Source of the DNA: Shimia litoralis
GTDB taxonomy: Bacteria; Pseudomonadota; Alphaproteobacteria; Rhodobacterales; Rhodobacteraceae
Length of the DNA: 64,000 nt
Direction: 5' to 3'
Assembly: GCF_005518135.1 (NCBI RefSeq)
Contig: NZ_SULI01000003.1
Span: forward strand, 236,235 to 300,234
The position numbers were made by a program, and so were the translations under genes. Position 1 is the first letter of the stretch. Each line of letters begins with the position of its first letter. Positions 1 through 8,436 of the stretch are shown one piece after another. The notes below the pieces were generated by a model that searched no databases, was not told where the DNA came from, and saw only the letters and a program-made list of their open reading frames with translations.

Positions 1-627
1 CTGGGCTGCACAGAGCACCTCTGTCTCGCCAAACAACAGCGGCACATCCACATGTGACAACACCACGCGATGCATCGGAGACACCAGAATATCCCGTTCA
101 GGCACACCCGGGCCAAATGCATGGGCGTGCAACCGGATCGGTTGATACGCCTCGGCAGCATCAGGGTTCAGAATATCAATTTTCGAGCCCCCAATCCATC
201 TGATCCGCTGGGGCCCGGCATCACGCGTCAAAACCACGTCCCCCAGCTCTAGCGTTTCGATCAGGCGTGGCCCGCGCGGCGTGTCGATCAATGTTCCTTG
301 CACAAAACACGGCGGGTCGGTGGCACCATTGATGGTGATTGTGACCGTTGTCGTCCCATTCAACGACGTCACGGTGAAGACTTCGGTCAAGGTGTCACCG
401 TCGTCCAGTGCGTCAATCGCTGGATGGTCATTCAGGGCCGTATACGTCCAGACGCCATCGCTATCGATCACCAAGCCACCGCCATAAGATCCAGATATGG
501 TTTCCGCGGTCCATTGGCCTGTGTCATCCGTTACAAAATAGTCGACATCACCGCTGGTGCTTAGGAAGCCACCGACAACGCCGGTATCTTCTGTCACGGC
601 CCCTGTGTCTGCGACAGGAAAACCCAT
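1..627 (-). CDS. VCBS-repeat and Hint-domain protein (3' part beyond the window)
   Basis: The reverse strand reads from an ATG at 627 to the left edge without a stop (209 codons). Residues about 10-103 look like a VCBS/cadherin-like beta repeat, with GVVGGFLSTSGDVDY and later DGVWTYTALNDH followed by a TVTITINGATD end. A Hint (hedgehog/intein-like) domain begins at Cys107 in PPCFVQGTLIDTPRG, with a later SPMHRV block. Such proteins are usually secreted in Rhodobacterales, and Hint domains can self-cleave. The start overlaps the stop of the upstream acyltransferase gene as TAATG, so the two are translationally coupled. It may be the substrate of that enzyme (inference). The C-terminus is not visible, so RTX repeats or a secretion signal cannot be judged. 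Confidence 0.8.
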   Translation of the reverse strand, partial: MGFPVADTGAVTEDTGVVGGFLSTSGDVDYFVTDDTGQWTAETISGSYGGGLVIDSDGVWTYTALNDHPAIDALDDGDTLTEVFTVTSLNGTTTVTITINGATDPPCFVQGTLIDTPRGPRLIETLELGDVVLTRDAGPQRIRWIGGSKIDILNPDAAEAYQPIRLHAHAFGPGVPERDILVSPMHRVVLSHVDVPLLFGETEVLCAAQ

Positions 628-1133
628 TAGAGCGCACTCTGGTTCGACGGCAGATCATACCATGTTTGAATACGATCTTTGCCCTTCAACGATGCGTCTC
701 CCCGCACGACCTTTCGCAAGGCTCCGGTCGCATCCACACGCGCAAAATAAAAAGGTTCGGTCGGCGGAGTGCGGGCAATTTGGCGCGCCACAAGCCGCCC
801 CTGGCCAAATGGCGCCAAAATATCCAAAAACCACAACGTGCTACCGCTTGCCCATTCGGCCTCTTTTGGAAGATCGCCTTTGGTCAACATTCTTGCGCTG
901 ACGTCGTCCGACAGCCGCGCCCAAATCAGGGCCGCCGCAGTACGCCCATTTTCATTTTCAAAAAACCGCACACAGTCATGGTTAATGGCCGGATGAAATA
1001 TTCTCGCCAAAAGAGCCGCAGGCATGCGTTTATGGTACGCGCAAAAGCCCGCCAAAAAATGAAGCTTTCCCAAAGAAAGCAATTCGGCATCTGTAGGCCC
1101 AACGGCCCGCAAATGCGGCGTCTTGGATGTCAT
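627..1133 (-). CDS. HlyC-type toxin-activating lysine acyltransferase
   Basis: The family moves a fatty acyl group from acyl-ACP to internal lysines of RTX proteins in the cytoplasm. The sequence matches HlyC across its core: the active-site His lies in YHKRMP (His49 counted from an upstream TTG, about residue 34 from the ATG), the catalytic Asp in WFLDILAPFG, and a later FARVD segment matches the RAIRVD region of HlyC. I chose the ATG at 1133, preceded by GGCAGG, over the TTG at 1178. It gives about 168 residues, the usual family size. The stop overlaps the start of the VCBS-Hint gene (TAATG). Function is strongly supported by the family; the substrate is inference. Confidence 0.85.
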   Translation of the reverse strand: MTSKTPHLRAVGPTDAELLSLGKLHFLAGFCAYHKRMPAALLARIFHPAINHDCVRFFENENGRTAAALIWARLSDDVSARMLTKGDLPKEAEWASGSTLWFLDILAPFGQGRLVARQIARTPPTEPFYFARVDATGALRKVVRGDASLKGKDRIQTWYDLPSNQSAL

Positions 1134-1205
1134 GCTCACGTACCTGCCTGCCCCGTTTTTTATTTTGGGGTCTGGCAACAGGTTACGTCACGGCGAATCA
1201 CATGT

Positions 1206-1240
1206 CAAAAAAGAAAAAGCCCACCAAATGGCGGGCTTTG
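1206..1240 (-). terminator. Rho-independent terminator of the complex I subunit gene
   Basis: On the reverse strand a stem AAAGCCCGCC, loop ATTT and GGTGGGCTTT is followed by a T-rich tract. It lies just downstream of the stop at 1259. Confidence 0.8.
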
Positions 1241-1258
1241 AAAGATCACTGGATCAGC

Positions 1259-1570
1259 TTAGTGGGTCCAGACGGCCTTGCGGTTGGTCGCAAAGTTCTC
1301 ACCATATCCACCGGCACGAATATTCGGCTTACGTTTATGGGGCTCACTAACCTGCGCATCGATCTTATGCTCTTTTGCATAATCAAGCGCTGCTTGTTTT
1401 GTGGAAAAGCGGATTTTTACCTGAGATTGCGTATCGCCAGAGCTCGTCCAGCCCATCAACGGGTCAACATCTTTGGCCTCCGCAGAGGTATATTCCAAAA
1501 CCCAGTCTTTGGTCTTGGCTGTACCAGACGTCATAGCGTTGCGGGCGGGCTGATAGATACGCGCGATCAT
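1259..1570 (-). CDS. ETC complex I accessory subunit (NDUFS4-like)
   Basis: This 103-residue protein belongs to the family of the 18-kDa/NDUFS4 accessory subunit of NADH:ubiquinone oxidoreductase, which alphaproteobacteria share with mitochondria. Diagnostic stretches are [14 protein letters not shown] near the N-terminus, [17 protein letters not shown], the [14 protein letters not shown] helix and the C-terminal [17 protein letters not shown]. The length is typical. The ATG at 1570 has AAGGAG seven bases upstream. It is monocistronic, with its own terminator, away from the nuo operon as is usual in this group. It should sit on the matrix-like cytoplasmic arm of complex I. Confidence 0.93.
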   Translation of the reverse strand: MIARIYQPARNAMTSGTAKTKDWVLEYTSAEAKDVDPLMGWTSSGDTQSQVKIRFSTKQAALDYAKEHKIDAQVSEPHKRKPNIRAGGYGENFATNRKAVWTH

Positions 1571-2201
1571 GGCAATCTCCTTGAACTTGCGGCTTTATCC
1601 GAAATTCCATGTCTCTGGGCAAGCTCCGATTGCAATACATGACGAATTTCAGGGGAGGTAAAGTGCCGCAAGCAGCCTTGACTACCGAATAAACCACGGG
1701 GAGCGAGGGGTGTAAGTGCGGCCCGTCCAGTAGCCAAGATCTGCTGCTTGCAATTAAAAGATAGCGAGAAAATAAATCATTTAGCAAGCAATGATGTTAA
1801 TTTATTTCGCAGTTGCCGCATTTTCTTTTCATAAGTTACCACATCGGACAGCTTTACTTACCAGTTTGGCCCGAGTTGCACCTCACACCTGTAATTTATG
1901 ACAGCTTTAATGCACATGCCCTTACGTCACTTTTGCGAATCTCCTTCAAAGAATCGTCAAAATGGCCGCTGCAATGCAGAATACATTTGATCATATTTGG
2001 CTATTTTGCGTGTCATTTTCCATCAATTGTCGCTCAACAACGCGATTCTGCGCATGAACACGTCGGAGCCCCGATACCGTGGATTTTGCCATCCGCGCTT
2101 GAATATCCCGTTCAATTGAACACCAGAAACGCAGCATTTTTCCAAAGAGGCCTTGAACAAGAACAAAAAGAGGACAAAATACGGGCAACAAAGGATTCCA
2201 G
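1571..2201. other. Intergenic region upstream of uvrB, no gene recognised
   Basis: These 631 bases have a lower GC content than the flanks. Open frames cross it on both strands but none has a convincing start, ribosome site or recognisable protein. It should hold the divergent promoters of the complex I subunit and uvrB. A 12-bp palindrome GTTCAATTGAAC lies near 2110. A small RNA cannot be excluded by eye. Confidence 0.4.
2161..2175 (+). promoter_or_regulatory. Possible degenerate SOS (LexA) box before uvrB
   Basis: The alphaproteobacterial LexA site is GTTC-N7-GTTC, or GAAC-N7-GAAC on the other strand. Here GAAC-N7-GGAC lies 27 bases before the uvrB start, with one of eight bases wrong. This is a weak call, supported mainly by uvrB being a classic SOS gene. 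Confidence 0.22.
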
Positions 2202-4385
2202 ATGCCCCACGTTCATTCTGACACCTCGCCCGTAAAACCTGTTGCCGCACGCCCGAAGCTAGAAGGCGGCAAGCGGTTTGTTATGGAAACCGAGTTTTCT
2301 CCTGCGGGGGATCAACCGACGGCGATTGCAGAAATCACGCAAGCGATCAACGAGGGCGAGCGTAACCAAGTGCTCCTTGGTGCAACAGGGACAGGCAAGA
2401 CCTTTACCATGGCCAAGGTCATTGAAGAGACCCAGCGCCCTGCCATCATTCTGGCCCCAAACAAGACGCTGGCCGCACAGCTTTATGGCGAGATGAAGGG
2501 GTTTTTCCCCGACAACTCTGTCGAGTACTTTGTGTCGTTCTATGACTACTATCAGCCCGAAGCCTATGTGGCTCGAAGCGACACGTTTATTGAAAAAGAA
2601 AGCCAGATCAACGAACAGATCGACAGAATGCGCCACGCCGCGACACGCGCGTTGCTCGAACGAGACGATGTCATCATTGTCGCATCGGTTTCTTGTATTT
2701 ACGGCATCGGGTCGGTCGAAACCTATTCGGCAATGACCCAAGACCTGAGTGTTGGGAAAGAATACAATCAGCGCTCTGTGATGGCGGAACTGGTCACACA
2801 ACAATATCGCCGCAATGATCAGGCCTTTCAGCGGGGCAGCTTTCGCGTGCGCGGCGATAGTCTGGAAATCTTTCCCGCCCACCTTGAGGACCGCGCGTGG
2901 CGGCTGTCGTTCTTTGGCGAAGAACTTGAGGCAATCACCGAGTTTGACCCCCTCACAGGCGAAAAAACCGGCAGCTTTGACACCATCCGTGTCTATGCCA
3001 ACTCGCATTATGTCACGCCCAAACCGACATTGAACCAAGCGATCATCAATATCAAAAACGAGCTGCGTCAGCGGCTGGATTTGTTGGTCAGCGAAGGCAA
3101 ACTTTTGGAAGCACAGCGTCTTGAGCAGCGCACCAACTTTGATATCGAAATGATAGATGCTCAAGGGTTCTGTAGCGGCATTGAAAACTATTCCCGTTAT
3201 CTGACGGGGCGCGCCCCCGGAGAGCCGCCCCCCACGCTGTTTGAATTCATTCCCGACAATGCCATTGTCTTTGCTGATGAATCCCACGTCTCGGTGCCCC
3301 AGATCGGGGGAATGTACAAAGGCGACTATCGACGTAAATTCACGCTGGCGGAACACGGGTTTCGACTGCCGTCTTGTATGGACAACCGACCGCTCAAGTT
3401 CGAAGAATGGGACGCCATGCGCCCCCAATCCGTCTTTGTGTCTGCCACGCCGGCCAATTGGGAAATGGAACAAACTGGCGGGGTATTCACCGAACAGGTC
3501 ATTCGCCCCACAGGTCTTTTGGATCCTATAATCGAAATCCGGCCAGTCGACACACAGGTCGATGACCTTCTGGACGAAGTCCGCAAGATGGCCGACCAAG
3601 GGTTCCGTACGCTGGTCACGACCCTGACCAAACGCATGGCGGAGGATTTGACCGAATACCTTCATGAACAGGGTATTCGCGTGCGGTATATGCATTCGGA
3701 CATCGACACGCTCGAGCGGATCGAAATTTTGCGCGATCTGCGTTTGGGGGCCTTTGACGTGTTGATTGGCATCAACCTGTTGCGCGAGGGCTTGGACATA
3801 CCCGAATGTGGATTGGTGGCCATTCTAGATGCCGACAAAGAGGGTTTCCTGCGCTCTGAAACGTCCTTGATCCAAACCATCGGGCGCGCCGCGCGAAACG
3901 CCGACGGGCGGGTGATTATGTATGCCGACCGGATCACAGGAAGCATGGAACGTGCCATCGGCGAAACCGATCGCCGACGGGACCGCCAGATTGCGTATAA
4001 TGAAAAGCACGGTATCACACCTGCGACCGTCAAAAAGAACGTAGAGGACGTGCTGTCGGGTCTGTATCAGGGCGATACAGACATGTCGCGCGTCACAGCC
4101 ACCATCGACAATCCGCTGCATGGCGGCAATCTCGAGGCCGTGCTGGATGGCATGCGCACAGAGATGCGCAAGGCTGCCGAAAATCTCGAGTTTGAAGAGG
4201 CCGCGCGCCTGCGCGACGAAGTCAAGCGCCTCGAAGCCGTGGACCTTGCAGTGTCCGACGATCCGATGGCACGTCAATATGCGGTTCAGGCCGCAGGCGA
4301 GGCTGCGAAAAAGTCCAAAGGCCGATCTTCGGCTGGCAAGGGCGGAACACGCACTTATCGCGGCAAGGCGCAGACAAAATACTAA
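2202..4385 (+). CDS. uvrB: Excinuclease ABC subunit B
   Basis: UvrB is the damage-verifying helicase-like subunit of nucleotide excision repair. It is loaded by UvrA and then recruits UvrC. The 727-residue protein has a Walker A motif GATGTGKT at residues 60-67, the beta-hairpin region with [14 protein letters not shown], helicase motifs including [12 protein letters not shown] and QTIGRAARN, and a C-terminal UVR coiled coil with [17 protein letters not shown] for UvrC contact. The ATG at 2202 follows AAGGA. An internal Met at residue 28 is possible, but the PKLEGG lead-in is usual for Rhodobacterales UvrB. It is monocistronic. SOS control is likely, although only a weak box is visible upstream. 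Confidence 0.97.
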   Translation: MPHVHSDTSPVKPVAARPKLEGGKRFVMETEFSPAGDQPTAIAEITQAINEGERNQVLLGATGTGKTFTMAKVIEETQRPAIILAPNKTLAAQLYGEMKGFFPDNSVEYFVSFYDYYQPEAYVARSDTFIEKESQINEQIDRMRHAATRALLERDDVIIVASVSCIYGIGSVETYSAMTQDLSVGKEYNQRSVMAELVTQQYRRNDQAFQRGSFRVRGDSLEIFPAHLEDRAWRLSFFGEELEAITEFDPLTGEKTGSFDTIRVYANSHYVTPKPTLNQAIINIKNELRQRLDLLVSEGKLLEAQRLEQRTNFDIEMIDAQGFCSGIENYSRYLTGRAPGEPPPTLFEFIPDNAIVFADESHVSVPQIGGMYKGDYRRKFTLAEHGFRLPSCMDNRPLKFEEWDAMRPQSVFVSATPANWEMEQTGGVFTEQVIRPTGLLDPIIEIRPVDTQVDDLLDEVRKMADQGFRTLVTTLTKRMAEDLTEYLHEQGIRVRYMHSDIDTLERIEILRDLRLGAFDVLIGINLLREGLDIPECGLVAILDADKEGFLRSETSLIQTIGRAARNADGRVIMYADRITGSMERAIGETDRRRDRQIAYNEKHGITPATVKKNVEDVLSGLYQGDTDMSRVTATIDNPLHGGNLEAVLDGMRTEMRKAAENLEFEEAARLRDEVKRLEAVDLAVSDDPMARQYAVQAAGEAAKKSKGRSSAGKGGTRTYRGKAQTKY

Positions 4386-4439
4386 CGATGACACGCGCCG
4401 CCTGCTTCTGAACGTCCCAGATCAGCCAACCTTGGCTGG

Positions 4440-4997
4440 TCATTTCTTGAAGTTGAAATACGCCCGCCCATTTTTCACTGACCCTCGAACAAACAGACGC
4501 TGATCCTGAAACTGTGCGTACTCTTGGGTCCAGTCGCGAAATCGGTCATTTGTGACAACCCGCACTTTGGCTCTGCTCGCATATGCAAGGATCAGTGGAT
4601 CAGCAGGCGTGCCCTTGTCTGCAATCTGGATACGGCCCGCTGGAAACCGAAGCATTTTCCCAAGAGCACGCTCGTTCAGATAGCGGTCAGAGACAAGATA
4701 CCCAACATTTGCATCAAACCAGATATACGGATCATATCCTGCATGCGACAGGCGTGCCAAAACTTCGCGGACAGTACCCAGCGAAGGTACGTTGTTCTCC
4801 CAATATAGCACGTTCGAGCCGTCGACTGCGATTTTGGGTCGTGGCTTGGGCCGAAGGACAATCCAGATCACCGCCAGCGCAAAGACTAACGCAAGCAACC
4901 CAGCGCCTGCATATCCCAACATTGCGGGATCAATGGTGTCTGAAATCGCCTCGGGGGTCTCTCTGGCTTTCGAAAAATACTTACTCTTATCACTCAT
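4440..4997 (-). CDS. Membrane-anchored PIN/NYN-like ribonuclease (Zc3h12a-type)
   Basis: The 185-residue protein has one transmembrane helix at about residues 27-48, then a short basic linker and a cytoplasmic PIN-like domain. The domain starts with KIAVDGSNVLYW (Asp59, Asn62) and carries further acidic positions at Asp95, Asp133 and Asp151 in VVTNDRFRDW, the layout of metal-dependent RNase_Zc3h12a nucleases. The target RNA is unknown. It converges on uvrB, whose stop lies only 54 bases away. No partner antitoxin gene is adjacent, so I do not call it a toxin. The family assignment is fairly secure; the role is open. Confidence 0.75.
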   Translation of the reverse strand: MSDKSKYFSKARETPEAISDTIDPAMLGYAGAGLLALVFALAVIWIVLRPKPRPKIAVDGSNVLYWENNVPSLGTVREVLARLSHAGYDPYIWFDANVGYLVSDRYLNERALGKMLRFPAGRIQIADKGTPADPLILAYASRAKVRVVTNDRFRDWTQEYAQFQDQRLFVRGSVKNGRAYFNFKK

Positions 4998-5038
4998 ACA
5001 CTTGGCTCTTGAATACTACGCGATCCCCCGACGGGTCG

Positions 5039-5854
5039 CTATTGCGCCAGTCCCAGCCGTTCCAGATGGGCCACGCTGTCTTGGACCCGGTCAAAATCGT
5101 TGATCTCGACGATCAGATGCGGGGCGGAGCCACAGCGCTGAAGGGCCTCGAACACCCCGTGCCACGTGATGTTGCCGCATCCCAACGCCCAATGCCGGTC
5201 GGCATGCCCGTCCGTGTCCTGAAGATGCACATGCCCAAGCATGTCCCCTGCCCCCGAGATAAACCGATCTGCAGGCGGTGCCCCCGCCCGCGTATGCGCC
5301 CAATGTGCATGGCCTGTATCCACGGATAGGCGCAACGCCGTGCTGTCGGCTTGCTGTACCACCGCCAGACGGTCGGCAGGGTCCGTGTCTTTGATGTTTT
5401 CCATGACCATCACCACGCCCAAATCTTCGGCGCGCGTCAGTGCGGGGGCCAATGTGTCAAGTATGGCGCCGATGCGTTTGTTCCGGTCCTTGGCCGCGTT
5501 GTCCAAGTTATCACGATCCCATGCATCAAACGGCGAGTGGATCACCATTTGCACAGCGCCCAGCGCTTCGCAGACCGACAGGGCCTGATCAAGACGGGTT
5601 TGCACCACGGCGCGGACATCCCGATCACTGGTGTGCAACTCAAAGCCGGAGAAAGGCCCGTGTATCCCAAGCCTGCCGTTCCATCCGTCCAGTTTGGTGC
5701 GGGCCATATCGATAAACGGTTCAGGATTGCGCAGGATGTCGGCCATACAGAACTCTGGCAATTCCAAATCGCGATCTTTTTCGAACAACCAATCCCGATG
5801 GCGATCCAAATCAAGCACACTGAGCTGTGCACCGACCACTGGCAACTCTGACAT
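5039..5854 (-). CDS. Sugar phosphate isomerase/epimerase-like TIM-barrel protein
   Basis: The protein is about 271 residues from the ATG at 5854; a GTG 30 bases further upstream is a weaker alternative. It shows the xylose-isomerase-like barrel signature: GIHGPFSG, an early strand with MVIHSPFD, VVMVMENI with the metal-ligand Glu, LSVDTGHAHWAH with Asp and His ligands, GHVHLQDTDG, and a final VEIND strand. These residues fit a divalent-metal site at the barrel mouth. Family members are isomerases, epimerases or endonuclease IV-like enzymes, and the substrate cannot be told from sequence. Neighbours give no pathway context. Confidence 0.75.
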   Translation of the reverse strand: MSELPVVGAQLSVLDLDRHRDWLFEKDRDLELPEFCMADILRNPEPFIDMARTKLDGWNGRLGIHGPFSGFELHTSDRDVRAVVQTRLDQALSVCEALGAVQMVIHSPFDAWDRDNLDNAAKDRNKRIGAILDTLAPALTRAEDLGVVMVMENIKDTDPADRLAVVQQADSTALRLSVDTGHAHWAHTRAGAPPADRFISGAGDMLGHVHLQDTDGHADRHWALGCGNITWHGVFEALQRCGSAPHLIVEINDFDRVQDSVAHLERLGLAQ

Positions 5855-5920
5855 GGGGGGCCCTTTACTCTTCAGGTTCGGCACGCCCCAAGGCCCACGC
5901 GGACCTCGGGACGCATACGC

Positions 5921-6502
5921 TTACTTAACGACGGTCAATCCCAAAACGCGCCATGCTTGCATACCGCCGCGATAATAATTGATCTTCTCTGCTGGGTATC
6001 CGGCCTCGATCATACGACGGATGGCTGTCGGCGATTGCCCACACCAATTGCCGTTACAATACAGCGCCACAACTTTGGCTTCGGAGCAATCAAACCCGTC
6101 AAAATCTATTTCGCATCCAAGTTCATCCAGACGATCGGCTGCTTCGGTATAGGGGATATTCACAGCCCCCGGTATGGCACCGCTGGTGTACCATTTCGCC
6201 ACACGGCTATCGATGACGACGGCGTCTGGATCTTGAAGCAGGTCAAGCATTTCAAGTTCCCCAATTGTCGTCACACCCGGGGCTGGCGACATTGGCTGAA
6301 TACAAAAGTTTGGACAGGACCGGGACGTTTTGGCCCACTCACCTGTGATCTGGTTTTCCGTATCCTGAATGCGTTTGATGTCCACAGGACCAGTTTCTGT
6401 TTGCACGGTCACTGACGCGATATCCCGTCGAATATTGACCTCATCCGCACACACCGGGGCGGCCGCGAACGCAGCCAAAATCATTGACGTAACTAACTTC
6501 AT
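5921..6502 (-). CDS. Periplasmic rhodanese-domain protein
   Basis: The 193-residue precursor has a Sec signal peptide ending near ADA/CADE (residues 1-19). A single rhodanese domain spans about 80-190, with VVIDSR, GAIPGAVNIPY and the active-site loop CNGNWC at 149-154. The likely persulfide-carrying Cys is 149 and a second Cys, 154, sits in the same loop. An extra CPNFC pair (63, 67) precedes the domain. The family transfers sulfane sulfur or acts in thiol redox chemistry, here in the periplasm. It lies downstream of the stress-protein genes on the same strand, with a 30-base gap, and may be co-transcribed with them. Confidence 0.82.
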   Translation of the reverse strand: MKLVTSMILAAFAAAPVCADEVNIRRDIASVTVQTETGPVDIKRIQDTENQITGEWAKTSRSCPNFCIQPMSPAPGVTTIGELEMLDLLQDPDAVVIDSRVAKWYTSGAIPGAVNIPYTEAADRLDELGCEIDFDGFDCSEAKVVALYCNGNWCGQSPTAIRRMIEAGYPAEKINYYRGGMQAWRVLGLTVVK

Positions 6503-6532
6503 TCTAACATCTCCTAATTGCCTAAATTTCGC

Positions 6533-7039
6533 CTAGGGGCGTAAGGCATTGTATTGCATCACCAAATCGGAAATTGGTTTAAAATATTTACTTTCGGTTG
6601 CGGACCCCGATGTCAGAAGCTTTGCCGCACGGGTCGCATCTTGGGCATATGACATTTTCGCCTCGTTCAAAGCATCGGCTTGGATCGCTTTCACCTTGAA
6701 AGCGCCGACGCGGATACGCCCCGCGCTCTTGTCTGTATTGGCCCGCACAAAGGCCGTGGTGTTTCGCGACACACGCGTCAACGCGACCTCGGCTTCCCAG
6801 TATCCTGCATTGCTGCCCAAAATTTTGCTACCGCTGCGATAGACCTGAGAAAAGCAATCAGACTGATACAACACAGGCGCGGTCACGCAGCTCTGAAACC
6901 CCTCGTCCATCACACCCACAACGCGCGCGGTCTGTGACGGGCTAAGTCCCAAGCCCTCAGCGCCCTGCGCAGACACGGTGCCTGCGGCCACACACGAGAC
7001 AAGGACAAGTGCCGCAGCATATGTTTTGCGCATCTCCAT
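6533..7039 (-). CDS. Secreted protein of unknown function
   Basis: I do not recognise a family. The 168-residue product starts with a clear Sec signal (MEMRKTYAAALVLVSCVAAGTVSA, cut here to its ends: Lys5, hydrophobic core, AxA-type site). The mature part is alpha-helical, with two Cys in GFQSCVTAPVLYQSDC and Lys/Ala-rich helices. The start ATG at 7039 shares its A with the stop of the upstream universal stress gene (TAATG), which decides the start and argues for coupled translation. It lies between stress proteins and a periplasmic rhodanese, so an envelope stress role is possible but unproven. Confidence 0.65.
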   Translation of the reverse strand: MEMRKTYAAALVLVSCVAAGTVSAQGAEGLGLSPSQTARVVGVMDEGFQSCVTAPVLYQSDCFSQVYRSGSKILGSNAGYWEAEVALTRVSRNTTAFVRANTDKSAGRIRVGAFKVKAIQADALNEAKMSYAQDATRAAKLLTSGSATESKYFKPISDLVMQYNALRP

Positions 7040-7446
7040 TACCGTAAAACATGTACGGCACATTGTGCATGACGCACAACACGGGATGCCGTAGAGCCCA
7101 AGAAGTAGTCGCTGAGATCAGGCCGATGTGACGCCATGACAATGCAATCAACATCGTTTTCATCAGCCCAATCCAAGATCGTACGGCCGGAATGCCCAGA
7201 CACCACCACAACCTTGACGTCCGCCGCCTGCCCGAGGCTGGCCTCAAGGTCGGCTTGCATTTCCTGACGCGCCAACTCCAGATGCCCATGCGGTAAATGC
7301 GTGCCGATATAGTCAGGAATGGATTCGACCACAGTCAATGCCGTGATGCGCGCGCGCTCCGCAGAGAGTCTGCGCGCGATTTCAATGGCCTGATCCGTAT
7401 TCGGATCATGGTCTGTGGCGATTGGAACCAAAATATTGTTGTACAT
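7039..7446 (-). CDS. Universal stress protein, UspA family (copy 2)
   Basis: This 135-residue single-domain Usp starts at the ATG at 7446 with AAGGA nine bases upstream. It begins MYNNILVPIATD, typical for the family, and ends VVRHAQCAVHVLR. The usual ATP-loop G-x2-G is replaced by SHRPD ahead of FLGSTAS, so nucleotide binding may differ from classic ATP-binding Usps. It is a tandem paralogue of the upstream Usp gene: about 42 of the last 53 residues are identical, while the N-terminal halves are much less alike. It is part of one transcription unit and is coupled to the following secreted protein. Confidence 0.92.
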   Translation of the reverse strand: MYNNILVPIATDHDPNTDQAIEIARRLSAERARITALTVVESIPDYIGTHLPHGHLELARQEMQADLEASLGQAADVKVVVVSGHSGRTILDWADENDVDCIVMASHRPDLSDYFLGSTASRVVRHAQCAVHVLR

Positions 7447-7471
7447 GGCGTAAATCCTTTCGTGACATCCG

Positions 7472-7879
7472 TCAGCGTATGACGTGCACCGCACACTTAG
7501 CATGCCGCACAACCTGCGACGCCGTGCTGCCCAAAAAGTAATCCTGCATACCCGGACGATGCGACGCGATCACAACACAATCGACATCATGTTCTTCGGC
7601 CCAGTCAAGAATAGTGCGCCCCGAGTGCCCATCGACCACCACACTGTTGGCCTTTTCAAAGCCGCTGGTCATCTCTGCCAACGCGACCAGAATGGCCTTT
7701 TGGGCATCATCGTGAAACCCGTCTGGAATATACTGTACGGCATAGCGGGGAATTTGCTCCATCACATGAAACAATGTGACTTTACCGCCAGTGGCAACCA
7801 GTTTTTTGGCGACATCAATCGCGGCCTCTGCATTTCGGTCATCATCAAATGACACCGGCACTAGGATATGTGAGTACAT
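7472..7879 (-). CDS. Universal stress protein, UspA family (copy 1)
   Basis: This is the first gene of the stress operon, 135 residues from the ATG at 7879 with GGAGAG upstream; a TTG at 7894 is rejected. It has MYSHILVPVSFDDD, the strongly kept block GHSGRTILDWAEEHDVD, then SHRPG and FLGSTASQVVRHA. As in copy 2, the first glycines of the ATP loop are missing. Usp proteins of this size help cells survive growth arrest and low oxygen. An FNR-like palindrome about 60 bases upstream suggests oxygen control. The downstream Usp follows after 25 bases. Confidence 0.93.
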   Translation of the reverse strand: MYSHILVPVSFDDDRNAEAAIDVAKKLVATGGKVTLFHVMEQIPRYAVQYIPDGFHDDAQKAILVALAEMTSGFEKANSVVVDGHSGRTILDWAEEHDVDCVVIASHRPGMQDYFLGSTASQVVRHAKCAVHVIR

Positions 7880-7932
7880 TTTTCTCTCCTGCAACGATCA
7901 TATAAATCTAGGCCTGAATATACCGTCAGGCT

Positions 7933-7946
7933 TTGACACAGGTCAC
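7933..7946. promoter_or_regulatory. FNR/FnrL-like palindrome before the stress operon
   Basis: TTGAC-ACAG-GTCAC matches the alphaproteobacterial FNR form TTGAC-N4-GTCAA at nine of ten half-site bases. It lies 54-67 bases before the Usp start at 7879 on the reverse strand, a suitable distance for an activator site. The ABM-domain gene ends only seven bases away, so the site falls in the gap between the two genes. Confidence 0.45.
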
Positions 7947-7952
7947 GTCATC

Positions 7953-8273
7953 TCAATCAAAGGCCGCAACCACATCGTACATCACCGGCTCGAAGCTGCG
8001 ACACAACAGATTGATCTTGCGATTACGTTCCCGCATCTCCGTGGTGCGCAGCATTGCTTGGAAATCTTGCCGGCTTTCCCACTGTGAGTAGTTGGCGATC
8101 CGCGTTTGTGCATCGTTGACATGCAGCCCCGCCGCAATGAAACCGGGCTGCTTTGAGATAAAGGTCTCATAGGCCTCCTGTAGTGCTTCCATAAGGTCTT
8201 CGCACGTACCTGGTGTCATCTCAAAGGTTGTAATCACGGTTTGAGCGGTCGAGTCTTTTGTAATTTGGGGCAT
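7953..8273 (-). CDS. Antibiotic biosynthesis monooxygenase (ABM) domain protein
   Basis: The 106-residue protein is a single dimeric ferredoxin-like ABM domain. TFEMTPGTCEDLMEALQEAYETF leads to QPGFIAAGLHVNDAQTRIANYSQWESRQDFQAM, the usual strand-helix-strand pattern with the Tyr-x-Gln-Trp strand. Members are cofactor-free monooxygenases, heme-degrading enzymes or quinol oxygenases, and the substrate is not predictable here. The start follows GAGGAGATTGCC. It precedes the stress operon on the same strand, and the FNR-like site sits between them, so it may be separately transcribed. Confidence 0.78.
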   Translation of the reverse strand: MPQITKDSTAQTVITTFEMTPGTCEDLMEALQEAYETFISKQPGFIAAGLHVNDAQTRIANYSQWESRQDFQAMLRTTEMRERNRKINLLCRSFEPVMYDVVAAFD

Positions 8274-8436
8274 GGCAATCTCCTCGTTACCCTCAGCTTA
8301 GACCAGCATCTATAAATCTGGCCAGTGGCTTTTGTCAGAATGAGCAGGTTCGGACAAAATTGGCCGCTCGTAGGCTCCTGCGTCATTAACCAATAATTTA
8401 CCAACTTGGCCAATACCTTGAGCAGAGGTCTCTGAA

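Noticed and set aside
2090..2130. tRNA-like stretch with GTTCAAT followed by a CCA-like end
   Set aside because: The flanking bases do not pair into a T-stem or acceptor stem, and no anticodon arm can be drawn.
2259..3695. 478-codon open frame antisense to uvrB
   Set aside because: Same reason: it mirrors uvrB codons and has no recognisable protein.
4440..4997. Toxin of a toxin-antitoxin pair (PIN-like)
   Set aside because: No small partner gene adjoins, and the N-terminal membrane helix is unlike VapC toxins.
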